A DNA stretch of 64,000 nucleotides, from positions 62,001 through 126,000 of the forward strand of contig JAGVSM010004562.1 in NCBI GenBank assembly GCA_022494885.1, read 5' to 3'. The notes beneath the pieces were generated by a model, which was not told where the DNA came from, searched no databases, and saw nothing but the letters and a program-made list of their open reading frames with translations. The position numbers and the translations under genes are program-made. This DNA is from Micrasema longulum (lineage: Eukaryota; Arthropoda; Insecta; Trichoptera; Brachycentridae). Below are positions 10,736 through 21,130 of this stretch, one piece after another. Numbering within the stretch: position 1 is the first letter of the stretch; every line of letters starts with the position of its first letter.

Positions 10736-11216
10736 AGTGATAATATCAGGGCTGATGGTGAGTTATATTTACAGTCTGCATTACGTGAGGGGTTAAACAG
10801 CCCGTAAAGTAATGCAGCCTTCAATTGTCAAATAAATAAACAAATGGTAATGCCAAAAATAGAGTAGCATGTTAGACATTCAGGGAGAAAATCTTCCTCC
10901 ACCACAGACGTTATAGAGTCCTGGGCGACTAGCTGTTAAACACGCTACTGTTTAACGAATTTAGTTAACTATGTTTTTGACATGTGATTTTGATCAAAAT
11001 TAAGAGCTTAAAAATATGTAATCAATTAATGTACACGCTTTACCCACCCTAGTCTCCTTCAACGCCACCAATTTTTTTGTGTCGTACAATTTTATATAAA
11101 CATAATATTTTTATTTAAATCATTCGACTAGTTTACTAAACTAAACCTTTTGGATTGGTATATAAATATTTTTGATTTTCCATGTTAAGAACATATTTAG
11201 TTATATTATTGTGTAG
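10736..11216. other. No supported feature
   Basis: Mixed AT-rich sequence. No repeat or coding motif was recognised apart from the adjoining SINE1 copies. Confidence 0.35.
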
Positions 11217-11442
11217 AATGTCGGCCTAGTGGTGTAGTGGTCAGCGCGTTTGTCTTGGGTTCGATTCCCGAGGTGATTGAAATGAAATATTTATTGAAAA
11301 GGTATTTTTACATTAGAATATTTCATAGTTCCTGGACTGGGACCTAGAGCGTAGAACTGATCATATTACCTCAGTGCAATCAAAATTATCGAGATACGCC
11401 CTATGCATCGTTAGGTGCAGAAAGGGAACGATGATGATAATT
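11217..11442 (+). repeat. SINE1, tRNA-derived SINE
   Basis: The head has an A-box-like 'ggtgtagtgg' and a B-box 'gggttcgattcccg' (11257-11270), so an internal RNA polymerase III promoter. Body: 'aatatttcatagttcctgg', 'actgggacctagag', 'gatcatattacctc', 'tatgcatcgttaggtg'. Tail: 'gggaacgatgatgataat'. The head carries a short deletion before the B-box compared with the copy at 53942. Such elements rely on a partner LINE. Confidence 0.85.
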
Positions 11443-11483
11443 ATTATTTAAAAAAAACTAAAATATTTAAGTTTGTTTGTGGA

Positions 11484-12445
11484 AATTCTTGATGGAAGTT
11501 CATTGTAATTTATTATTTAATTAAAAGATGAGTGATACTTTAATCCACATTCTTGGAATATTTAGTGACCGGTTTCATTGCATTCGTGATATTTGTATAT
11601 TTATTAAGAAGTTCAATGTATTTATACAAAACTGACAAAACTTATGTTTAAACAACAATATTTTGAGTTTGTCCAAATTTTTGATTAACACATTATAGCA
11701 GAGATGAAGAACATTTAAGAGAAGGTAATATAGATATGCCATGTCAATGGCTGGTTTAAGTGGCCTCTTTACACACGGTTTAACATTCACCATTCTGCCC
11801 ATATTTGAACATCTATATTCCTTCAATTCTTTAATTTGTTGATGTTTGTTAAGTTAAAGAGCTGAAACCTTTATTTATGCGGGTGAGATTCGTCTAATTG
11901 AATTATTTCACCTACATACTAGGCAACGCCTAAAAATTTTATTTTTCATTCACCTGGTCCATGAAGAAGTATAGAAATTGAAAAAATAACATTTTCAGGC
12001 CTTGCCTAGTATGTGGGTAAAATAATTTCATGAATTTCAATTTCAAAATAATCAGATGAATTTCATCCGCATAAATAAAGATTTCAGCTCTTTAACTTCA
12101 CAAACATCAACAGATTAAAGAATTAAAGAAATATAGATGTTCAAAAATGGGCAGAATGGTGAATGTTACATAGTGTGTAAAGTGGCTACTTCAACCAGCC
12201 ATTGACCGGTCATAAGCCACGTAGATGCCTAGACTTCTATATTACCTTCTCTTAAATGTTCTTCATCTCTGTTGTAATATGTTAATAATGATATTTCTAA
12301 TGCGTTCAAGTATTGTATTGGTTTATGTTTTCTTATACATTGAATTTTTAAATAAAGATACCATTCTCGAAGATGTCGCGAAAGCGATGAAACCGGTCTT
12401 TGGATATTCCAAATATGTGAATTGAAGTATACCTTGTCGTTTTAT
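11484..12445. repeat. Large palindrome: P arms capped by inverted F2 tails
   Basis: The left half (11484-11940) and right half (11989-12445) are inverted copies around a spacer of about 50 bases. From outside inward the arms contain the F2 tail (11525-11625 reversed; 12340-12445 forward), 'ttcttcatctctg' segments, 'accagccattgaccggtcat' with its complement, and the central 'ggcaacgcc' or 'ggccttgcctagtatgtg'. No transposase is encoded. Imperfect matching between arms indicates age. The structure could be a foldback transposon or an inverted dimer of a Penelope-derived unit. Confidence 0.8.
12357..12410 (+). ncRNA. Hammerhead-like fold, right cap of palindrome
   Basis: GATACCA (12357-12363) can pair with the GGATATT side downstream of 12399, with one bulge. 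The box CTCGAAGA (12366-12373) equals CUGAAGA with one extra C. Stem II uses TCGC, GAAA, GCGA. GAAA then precedes CCGG and UC at the cleavage position. Of the F2 copies this has the box closest to the hammerhead consensus. Self-cleavage is not shown by sequence alone. Confidence 0.35.
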
Positions 12446-12447
12446 TA

Positions 12448-12711
12448 TTATATAAAAAGAACGTTAACATTTTTTGTTGCCAAATTGGATAAGAAGAAAG
12501 ACGAGGCTGAATTCATCGCGCTAGGACAGGTTTTGGCCCGCGGATCGTAATTTGGATGCCCCTGAATATATGGTACGCTGGTTGCTGGAAACGTTGTATG
12601 CTCTTCAGAACGGTGAATAACTCTATCTGTTTGAATGCTCTTCACATTTGGCAAGTTGTCGAGTGATTCGTATAGCCAGCGCAGCGGGACCGTGGAAGCA
12701 AACCCAATCAT
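12448..12711 (-). other. GC-richer 87-codon ORF, unrecognised
   Basis: This minus-strand ORF directly abuts the palindrome. It reads MIGFASTVPLRWLYESLDN at the start and HPNYDPRAKTCPSAMN later. GC content is visibly higher than in flanking DNA. No domain, signal peptide or repeat relationship is recognised, and another minus frame is also fairly open. It could be a decayed gene fragment or an element. Confidence 0.25.
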
Positions 12712-12899
12712 TTTATGTTATAACATTCACCGCTTCAGATAGAAACTAATTATATTTGAAGTTGTGGCAACAGCAACAACTAATTTTGCAGTGGTTTCAA
12801 TCATATACGATGCACTCAGTTTGGATCTCAATGCATTTCAGTCAGAAATAGGAATTCTGTCTTTTATCATATTTTTAACTTCACTGTTATTCACTCAAC

Positions 12900-13030
12900 A
12901 GCTCGAGTGGTTTACTGGCTAAGACGCTTGCCTCAGGCGAAACGGGTTCTAGGATCGATTCCCGGTAAGAGCGTAATAAGAAGTTCAGTGCTACGGAAAA
13001 TTGGATATAAAAAATGTTTTCTTACATGTG
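12900..13030 (+). repeat. tRNA-derived SINE head (SINE3-like)
   Basis: 'cgagtggtttactggctaag' gives an A-box-like region, followed by 'acgcttgcctcagg' and a B-box-like 'ggatcgattcccggt' at about 12952-12966. The order 'aagacgcttg' then 'gattcccggt' parallels SINE3 at 31672 and 61171 (read on the minus strand). A functional tRNA is unlikely because no acceptor stem closes it. Confidence 0.5.
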
Positions 13031-14764
13031 AAAAAAAATTAAAGCATTCAATTGCTGAGCAAAGTGTCTCTAAAATGAAAAAACATTAATTTAACTAATT
13101 TAAATGACGTCATAAGTTATTCTTTATCAATCGATTTCAGAGTGTTGTGATAGATTTCCGGTTTCCAGGAAGCCAACCCGGCAGCCAAGACAACAAACCG
13201 AAGAGAATTACTGACGTCACGCTAGGAGTAATAAAAGAAAATACAAAACTTTAAAAAATCGTAGCGATACGGTACGTAAAAATTAAAACATTTTTTTGAT
13301 CAGTTATATGGTCTATAAGAAATAAAAAAATATTTAAAAACACACATAACTTTCTCATTCACCACTGTTATTGGGGTTCTTGGCCTCTTATAGTTCCAAA
13401 AAAAATAAAGCGATGTCAAAGTAAATTATGAAAAATCAATGTTTAAAAATATAATCAAAATACAAGAGTGCATTTATAAAAACTAAACTTTGTGAATGCG
13501 ACACGGTACTAACGCGAAATAATTACAAACGAGAAAAAATAAAATTTTGCATAACAAAGTACTGAGTATAGTTTTAAATAATACCTCCGAGTCAAGTGCA
13601 ATCGATTCAATTATTGAAAAAAAACATTCAAACAAGTTTTAGGTTCTATACTCCATAATATTTTTAAAACTTTTTTGAGTTCAATCTACATTATTTTTCA
13701 CGTCAAATAAGATTGATATATTTAATGACGCTCACCTACATATAAAATAGGTAAACGTCCATGTATGTATAAAATTATATGATTTTCAAAGACATTGCGT
13801 CTAAGCGGGATGGAGATTTATGGGTATGCGTACCCCTTTACTCACTCTAGGACAATGAATCCCAAGGGTCCACCTAGCGACCCGAAGGGCTTACAAACTC
13901 ACCTAAGGCTGTAGGTACTATAAAAAATAAAACAGAGCTACCCTTTACAACCCACACACTGAAAACATTGAGGTATAATCCTGATACATAGCAATGTACC
14001 CACGCTTACGTACGGTCAAGTATAAGATTCTGCAACCATTTTATTGAGATTTTTCTTCGAAGGGGTTATTTTTTAAGTAAAAATTTATTTTCTTTGAAAG
14101 TTGTAACGAGTTCACATCAAATATGCAAATTTATTAGTTATATTTAAAACTTCAACGCAATTTAACAATGAAAAATGACAAAAAAAACTTCATTTTCGAA
14201 CATTTGGTTTAACTTGTATTTTTTGCCATTAGAAATATTAGCTATTTGTTATTTAATATGAAATATCAGCTGTAGAAATGATTGCGCCTTTTACAGATAT
14301 GCGAAACTTGAAAAATAAAAACTAAAACAATTGATGTAATATTGAATAGAGATGTATCTATTTCAAATATATTATTTAAGATTGCCCTAAACGTAATTAA
14401 TATTATTATTTGAGTATTAATTTTTGAAAACTACTGATAAACATTATCTTTGTACAAAATTTTGTAAAAGATATATTTGTTGATGTTAAGGTATTGTTGT
14501 CTGCTGACGACGTAAAGGTTTTTAAAGTTATAAACACTGCCAATAATTGCTTAGCTCTATAGAAAAATGTTGACAAATTGTTTATCAGGTGTTCGACAAA
14601 TAAGCTCCAGCCAAACATTAAAAAATGTCAGATCGTGCTTGATCGTTTTTTAGAATCAATAATCCTATCTTATTAGAAACGATAAATGTTTGACGATAAA
14701 AGAGAGGGAGGGGATGAAGGGAGAGACGTGAATTAAATAGGTATAGGGTTGGTTAAAAAGCCCA
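13031..14764. other. Long AT-rich stretch, nothing firm
   Basis: I found no coding motif. Near 13150 'agatttccggtttccagg' followed by 'aagccaac' recurs, inverted, near 27440-27470 as 'gttggcttccaggaaac'. This suggests a small dispersed repeat. The remainder shows nothing recognisable. Confidence 0.4.
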
Positions 14765-15235
14765 GAGAGAATAAAATACAAGCTTTGCTGGACAGTATTC
14801 GAATCCCTTCATGAAATGGCTCCAAAATACCTATCGGACCTTTGTATTAGGGAAAATACATGTCAAAGAAAATCTACTCTAAGGTCAACATTTGATTCAG
14901 GAAGAGGAAAACTTTTCAAAATCCGGCGCTCCCCAAACACTAGATTTGGAGATCGTGTTTTTGCCGTTGCCGGCCCCTCTGCCTGGAACCAATTGCCTTT
15001 AAACTTACGAATCATTGACAGTCCCAGTCAGTTTAGATCCCAACTAAAATCCCACTTCTTTAAACTATCATACCCTCAATTTTAAATCTGAAAATATAAT
15101 ATATCACTTTAGTTTAGTTAGAATGTAAGTTTAGGTATACAATTGTAAAGCGCTCTTTAGGTAATTTTACACAAAAAAAGCGCTATTTAAATCAGCCCAA
15201 TATTATTATTTTTAATATTACAATGAAACACTGTA
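14765..15235 (+). pseudogene. CR1/L2-like retroelement 3' end
   Basis: The open frame up to 15085 reads RIKYKLCWTVFESLHEMAPK, YLSDLC and, near the end, FGDRVFAVAGPSAWNQLPLN and FRSQLKSHFF. These are the hallmark C-terminal blocks of CR1/L2-like non-LTR elements. The 3' UTR holds 'gtaaagcgctctttaggtaa' and 'agcgctatttaaat', which recur after the related copy at 61490. The fragment is strongly 5'-truncated, with no endonuclease or palm. A stop follows at 15083-15085. Confidence 0.9.
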
Positions 15236-16090
15236 TAATGGGCTATATTGAAAGGTTGTTTTATTATTGATAAAGGCAACATTATTTGTAAAAGCTTTTT
15301 TAGTATGAAATATTTCCATAGTATTTACTTATATATTTAAAAAAAACATTTTTCGCACTTCCTGTACTCCTGTACTCGTGTATACATAAAACATTTCTAT
15401 TCAAAGAAATGTTTTATTCACATTTGAGTACTTTATCCATAGTGCTCACAGGCTGCGGAGTGGCCGAACTCGTATATCTTGGATTAAGGTTTTCTCCAGA
15501 TAATGCAAGAGCCGGGAGCTATTCAGTCTTGTTCAATTGCAGCAGTGATTTGTGCAAATACAACTTCCACACTACCCTCGTCCACAGAACAGCTCACTGC
15601 TTTAGTACCGGTGTTAATTCAATAAGAGAGCGTGCTTGGAGATCTTGCCCCACGAGCGTCCCACACAGAAGGGTAACAGATGTAATGCTGTATGGATAAG
15701 AAAGCTCTGTATTCAATATTTTTGTACTGCGACATTTAACACGAAGAACAATATTATTATTTACTCTTTGTATGGGACACGGTATTGATTTTTCAAGAGT
15801 CCTTGTACAGAATTTCAGCAGTGTTTAGAAATAATAAACGGTTTATTTATTCATCTAATTATTTGTATAGGCTCGTATCGTATAGAACGAAGCATTTTTT
15901 GAGTAAAAGACGAGCTGAAAATAGCCAAAAGCGCGTTAAAAAAAAAAAAACCAAATTCATTAATGTTTTTTTTTTTGTTGATATTTTGGTTTGTTTAAGA
16001 ATATACGTATAACCTTGCTTCTGAAAAATTCATACATAAAAAATATTTATTTGTTTAATAAATTTACATCCATCACTTTTGATATTTTTT
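15236..16090. other. Mostly unassigned; GC-richer block 15445-15700
   Basis: The block at 15445-15700 begins with 'gctgcggagtggccgaact', faintly like a tRNA A-box, and is GC-richer than its flanks. No B-box follows at the right distance. The open frame there has no known motif. The rest is AT-rich. Confidence 0.3.
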
Positions 16091-16097
16091 ACATTAA

Positions 16098-16500
16098 CTT
16101 GATGAATTACTTTTTCAACAATGTTTTCAGTTTGTCAAAATGTTTGCAGACAAGCTGGATTTCCTCCCTAGGGAGTTATTCAGATCTAAATTTGTTGCAA
16201 CAGATAGGGAAAACATTTTTGAGAGGAGACTATGGAAGACTAGGCATTTACAGGGCTGATGACCTGTTATTGGCTGGTTTAAGTAACCATTTTAGACACT
16301 GTGTAACATTCATCATTCTGCCTATGTTTAAACATCTACATTTCCTGAATCAGCTCTTTTACTTCGCAAAAATCAACAGATGGAGGAGTTGAGGAGATGT
16401 GGATGCTTAAACATAGGCAGAATGGTGAATGTTACACAGTGTGTGAAGTAACTACTCAAACCAGCCAATGACAGGTCATAAGTCCAGTAAATGCCTGGGT
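16098..16500. repeat. Foldback family P palindrome
   Basis: The left arm runs from 'caacaatgttttcagtttgt' (16117) through 'ctccctagggagttattc' and 'aggcatttacagggctgatg' to about 16345. The right arm follows immediately: 'cataggcagaatggtgaatg', 'gttacacagtgtgtgaagta', 'cagccaatgacaggtcataa'. The central part is deleted and the right arm lacks its outer end, being cut by a SINE3-like piece near 16497. Confidence 0.8.
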
Positions 16501-16625
16501 GATTTACAGCACAGAACACCTAGGATTGAGAAAAATTAGATTTTATTTTTGTGTCTTTCCCGGCAATCGAATCCGGAATCTTCCGTATGTGAGTGAAGCA
16601 TTTTAACTCTTAAAAGGCTGTGCTA
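16500..16625 (-). repeat. SINE3-like fragment
   Basis: 'gatttacagcacagaacacc', 'tgagaaaaattagatttta' and 'cccggcaatcgaatccggaa' match the minus-strand SINE3 copies at 31505 and 61015. The B-box (complement of 'aatcgaatccgg') is present and the A-box decayed. Confidence 0.6.
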
Positions 16626-18480
16626 TAAAATTCCTAGACATGCGATGATGTAACATTATGTTACCTCATGCAAAAGACAGAATATTCCGAAGTTCAGACA
16701 TTGAAAAATAATCGAAAAAAAACACTGTTAAATAGTTCCACTCTCATTTTTTTAATAAATTTAACATAATTTAGGCCAGCTATAGGAAAATAAATTAAAA
16801 ACCATACACTCGCCGGCCATATAACTATCGTGCACTCCCACTCACTGCCAATAACCGACTAATTGAACGAATTTAATTTAATGTTTTTGTCTCTTTCACA
16901 CAAACACCGGCCACCGAACAGCGTCTCTGTCTTTCTTATTAAGTTCTATTGTCTTGCTCTTTGTTATACAGCAAAATAGATTTATTATGATACTGGCATC
17001 ACTTTCATTCTTATAATTATTCTTCGCATAGCAAGAATAAATGTTTTTTGTATTAAAATCCCGCGTCTTCATACATTTTTCTCTTTACAAATCCGATGTG
17101 AAAATGTTTACTCGAATATTACAAAAATACAATTTCATAATTTAAACAAATAAAAGAGATATATATGATTTTCTTTGTATTCGTCCAATCCATATTACAG
17201 TACGGAAAATTCGGATGGGGTGGTGCTTTTAAAACAAATATTTTACCGGTTGAAAAAAGACAAAAAATAATTATAAAAGTTATTTAAAAAAAACCATCTA
17301 CTTTTCCCACTGTTCAATTATTTAAAAAAATTAAGGTTTTAGATAAAAAATTACTATTTAAAAAGAATTGTTTGCTTCAAATACATAAAGATAAAATAAA
17401 TAGTAGTATTTCTAGGTCACAAAACGTAAGTATGTGACCTAGAACAGGTGGTAATATCTTAATTCCTTAATTATAAACAACAACTGCACAACATGATTAT
17501 ACTTACAGAGGAATATTTTTATTTAATGAAATAAACAAAGATAATAAAAAGTACTGTCAGGAATACAATATATTTAAGAAAGAAGTAAAAAATTACATCT
17601 TTAATTCTTCTTTATGTAACACTGATTAAAAACATCGTTTATATCTTTTTTGTAATTTAAATATGTTATCCTAAAAATATTATTAATTAAAATAAAATAA
17701 ACTATTGTAAGACGTCACTCCCCATTATGTACACAAGAATTGTTTATTTTTTTTACGCAATGGGAAACGTTAATGTAAATATATGTATTTGATAAATGTA
17801 GAAAATTGTATTAACTTGTAATATTGCATTTTTATTTGTTATTAAAAATTAAAAAAAATATATCTATATTAAGTCTTATATCTTCTTAAATCACAGCCTC
17901 CGAAAGTTAACCACTATATCACGGAGAACGCCTTATTGATTTTCTTATACTGATTTTACCAACTATAAAACAATAGCTGAGTACTAGGTACTTATATGTT
18001 ATATGTATAATGTAATTAGTGTTAACGGCGTTAACGCACTTATGATAAATGCATTAAATCAGTAGCTCGTAAAGGCTTCAGATCTAAGCCAAACTAAATT
18101 ATATTAAAACCCTTTGACAAACGTACTAACGTTATCTTGTTTATGCTGTTATTAATTGTACGTTATATCCTCAACATAGAGCCAACTCCTTTGTAGAATC
18201 ACTTAAACAATATATATTCATTTGTATTAAACTAGGAAACGGGAGAAACCAAGAAATACTAATTTGTGCATGGTTAAAATACTCTACGTACAGCAGAACT
18301 TCGATAAAACGCGTTAACGGATAGATATTTGGATCTGTTTTCAGATACTTGATTTTCCTTAACATGAAAAACTAACTTTTGAGTATGAACAAATAAAGAA
18401 TGTGCTGACAATATCATGGGGAGTGTATTATTTACCAACTTTTAACCAATATTTGAGTTTCAATTAATGAACATTTCAAT
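16626..18480. other. Long AT-rich stretch, nothing recognised
   Basis: About 1.85 kb without a retroelement motif, tRNA box, or repeat that I could match elsewhere in the window. Confidence 0.45.
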
Positions 18481-18575
18481 TAATGTAAGTAAATATTAGT
18501 ATTTAACCACGTACCGACTTTTTATGTCTACTGGTTTTGAAACGTACCAGTCTCTTCGTCAGAACACTCACATTA
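18481..18575 (-). repeat. F1 Penelope-like terminus, inverted (left)
   Basis: Reverse-complemented, this reads 'tctgacgaagagactgg', 'cagtagacataaaaagtc' and 'ggttaaatactaatattt'. It matches the plus-strand terminus at 19510-19574 over about 60 bases with few differences. It forms the left end of a 1.09-kb unit with inverted termini. Confidence 0.75.
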
Positions 18576-19179
18576 GTGAAATCAATTATGAGGGGAGATC
18601 ATTAGGCCTACGGAATACAAACTCTTTGCAGATTAAGGAGGAGGAAGAGGATGTATGGACAGAGACCAACACGTCGTCCTTACCCTTCAGGATCCCCTTA
18701 ATGCCTCTTTTTTAGTCAAAAATATGTATTTACACAAACAATTTACATAAATAAACGAACCCAAATATACAAAAACAATTTCTTAAACGTATAGTAACAC
18801 AACAAACAAAAGTTAAAACACGGCCTTAAATAAAGAAGGACTCTCTGGGTGGTCAGAGGCAGAGGATCCGAATATCACCCCCGTAAGGGGAGGATAAAAC
18901 AAAAGAACGTGTGAGTTCCACTCGGAAGGAAGCACAGTCCCAACTGAATGAGCATCCCACAGGAACAGTTGCCTGTCACACCATATTTTACCCACCTAGG
19001 CGTCCGCGTATCTGAGGATCTCCCAACGCACAACGTTGTTGTAGTGAGGACACTCACCACAACAAGATGCAAATACTCAAATACACTATTACCTTTACCG
19101 TCATCGTAGTATTAATAGTATTTACAAAAAAATACACAAATTACACGGAAGTTAAGGTAATTTTACAACATTAAGGTGT
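18576..19179 (-). repeat. Interior of inverted F1 unit, with minus-oriented tail 19030-19179
   Basis: The segment 19030-19179, reverse-complemented, carries 'tttttttgtaaatact', 'gatgacggtaaa', 'gtgtatttgagtatttgcat' and 'gtggtgagtgtcct', parallel to 19410-19492 on the plus strand. Between 18576 and 19030 the sequence is GC-richer, with open frames (18524-18715 +, 18813-18995 -) that have no recognised motif. Confidence 0.5.
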
Positions 19180-19574
19180 TTCACATTATAAAAGCTTTAA
19201 AAATTTATATTCCCCTTATTAATACTTTAATAACTTTTTTATTTAAAAATAAACCAACCGTGTGACGTTCAATTACTTACCCCTTCTCCTTCCTAACCCC
19301 TGACCAACAAATTCTGCGACATTTCGCCAAATATTATTAACCTCATTTTAGTGCATGTTTGGACACGGTGGTGTTTGCATAACCTTTAACTCTGCATGTT
19401 AATTATGTATTTTTTTGTAAATACTGTGTATGTAGGTGACGGTAAATAAAAAAGTGTATTGTAGTATTTGCATGTTAGTGTAGCGAGTGTCCTGACGAAG
19501 AGATGGGCACGTCTCGAAATCGGTAGACATAAAAAGACGGTAAGTGGTTAAATACTAATATTTGCTAACATTAA
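19180..19574 (+). repeat. F1 Penelope-like 3' region and terminus (right)
   Basis: The upstream part shares 'gtgtgacgttcaattactta'-like and 'ccccttctccttcc'-like sequence with 63680-63750, where it follows a Penelope-like C-terminal remnant. The downstream part is the F1 tail: 'tttgcatgttagtgtag', 'gtgtcctgacgaagag', 'tctcgaaatcggtagacat', 'gacggtaagtggttaaat'. Confidence 0.6.
19487..19530 (+). ncRNA. Candidate hammerhead ribozyme, F1 tail
   Basis: Seen: stem I GTGTC (19487-19491) pairs with GACAT (19526-19530). The box CTGACGA (19492-19498) exactly fits CUGANGA. Stem II is GAGA (19500-19503) with TCTC (19512-19515) and an 8-base loop. GAAA (19516-19519) is exact. A TCGG loop then makes a one-pair stem III, and UA (19524-19525) sits at the cleavage position. 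One extra A (19499) lies between the box and stem II. Very short stem III is known for hammerheads in Penelope-like elements. Activity is untested. Confidence 0.5.
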
Positions 19575-19654
19575 TCAAGTTAAAAGTCACTTACACGGTC
19601 TCTATACATGATCGTTTACAGAATTCATTTTCCCCAGTATATAACAAAAATCAT

Positions 19655-21130
19655 TTATTACCCCTATTCAAAAAGGTAAAAACAGGCGTGATTTAGAAAA
19701 TTATAGACTTATTTTTAAAATACCTACCATCCAAGAGGTCTCGGTTTTGATCCCCGACATGGTTGATGTAAAATATTTATTTAAAAGGATGTTTTTATAC
19801 TAAAAATATTTCATAGTCCCTTGAGTGGTACCTTGAGTGTGAGACTGGTCATCTTACCTTCATGTAACAAAAATGATCAAGATACGCTGCAATAAGTGTG
19901 CCAATGCAGTGCCTTATGCACCGTTAAGTGTGAAAAGGGAATGATGATGATGATGATGATGGTTTAAAACATATCAGTTTTCAGTAAAATTATGGAAATA
20001 ATAGTAGTTGATCAACTCACATCTGCTATCGCTCCCATTATTATAACACATCTACATGGTTTTTGTAAGGGTAAATACTGATTTCGACTGCGAGTCTGAT
20101 TAGACTTGAGCTTTACTCGAGCTTGAATAAACAAATTTTACTAATGATTTGCTTTGATAAAATAATACATTTGACCCCCTATTCACCGATTTTCAAAAAA
20201 CAATCGATAAAATGAACCATAACATTTTGTTTCACAAACTGGAATATTATGGAATGTTATGTCATGGCGATCTTTTAAGATGTTTGAATTCTTACGCAAA
20301 AAATAGATCCCAGACAGTAGCCATAAATGGTGTCTTATATTGTTTCAAATGCTGCAGCTCTGGTGTTCTGCAAGGTTCCCATTTGGGTCTCAAATTATTT
20401 TCTCTCAATATTAGTGATATGAGTCAGTGCTTTAAATTTTCTCAAAATCTACTGTTTGCTGATGATGCAAAGATTTTTGCCAATGTTAGCGATATATTGC
20501 ACTGTGTATATATCCAAAATGATTTTGATTGTCTAATTGATTACTGTAATAAAAATCTATTGTAAATTGATTTTCCAAAATGTTATTCAATGACATCTAC
20601 CAAAAGTAAAAATTCAATTACGCCCAATTATACGATCAAAGATAATTCCATACAACGGTGCAGCGATATAAGAAACTTAGAAAATTTTGTTGTTAGTAGA
20701 TTGTTGTTTGGGTTTCACAAAAATTGTATCGTTGAAAAAGCTTACCAAATGCTGGGATTCATTTTTTGAAAATTCAAACCCTTTTAAAAAACTAAATACA
20801 TTTAAGACTCTACATAACACTATTGTATGCAGTAAATTGGAGTTCGCATCAGTTGTGTGGAGCCCACGAAACCTAACATGCATTTTTAAAAATAACCTAG
20901 ATTATATGAACCATAAAACACTTTACACCTACAGGTAATCTAAAAAACATAATGGATTTTTTTCACTTAAAAATAAACGGAATTTATCTGAATAATTATG
21001 TAATTTATATAAATTATCAAATAATAAAGTAGTCTTTACACTTAATCTCCAAAATTAAATTTAATGTCTCCTTTTGCGTGACAAGAAATAAATATTTATT
21101 TCATCGGCCAGTCTGTAGCACTCACTATGC
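19655..21130 (+). pseudogene. Jockey-like reverse transcriptase, interrupted by SINE1
   Basis: Segments in order: RRDLENYRLIFKIPT (before the SINE at 19721), EIIVVDQLTSA and HLHGFCKGK (20000-20070), FTDFQKTIDKMNHNILFHKL (RT motif A, catalytic D kept), SSGVLQGSHLG (motif B) and LLFADDAKIF (motif C, 20450-20480). Then come EKAYQMLGF, TFKTLHNTIVCSKLEFASVV and a weak tail to 21130. Many stops and frameshifts make it dead. This is the only copy in the window with recognisable palm motifs. Endonuclease and ORF1 are absent. Confidence 0.9.
19721..19962 (+). repeat. SINE1 insertion with perfect 7-bp target duplication
   Basis: TTTAAAA at 19714-19720 is repeated at 19963-19969, flanking a SINE1 that starts inside the tRNA head ('tacctaccat', then 'ggtctcggttttgatcccc'). 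It runs through 'aatatttcatagtccctt', 'gatcatcttac'-like and 'gatcaagatacgctgcaa' sequence and ends in about seven GAT units. The RT remnant reads on across the site (KIPT before; FKTYQF after). It is 5'-truncated, consistent with LINE-driven insertion. Confidence 0.9.

Noticed and set aside
18524..18715. 63-codon plus-strand protein
   Set aside because: Its first part is a reading through the inverted F1 tail, and no motif or second coding signal supports it.
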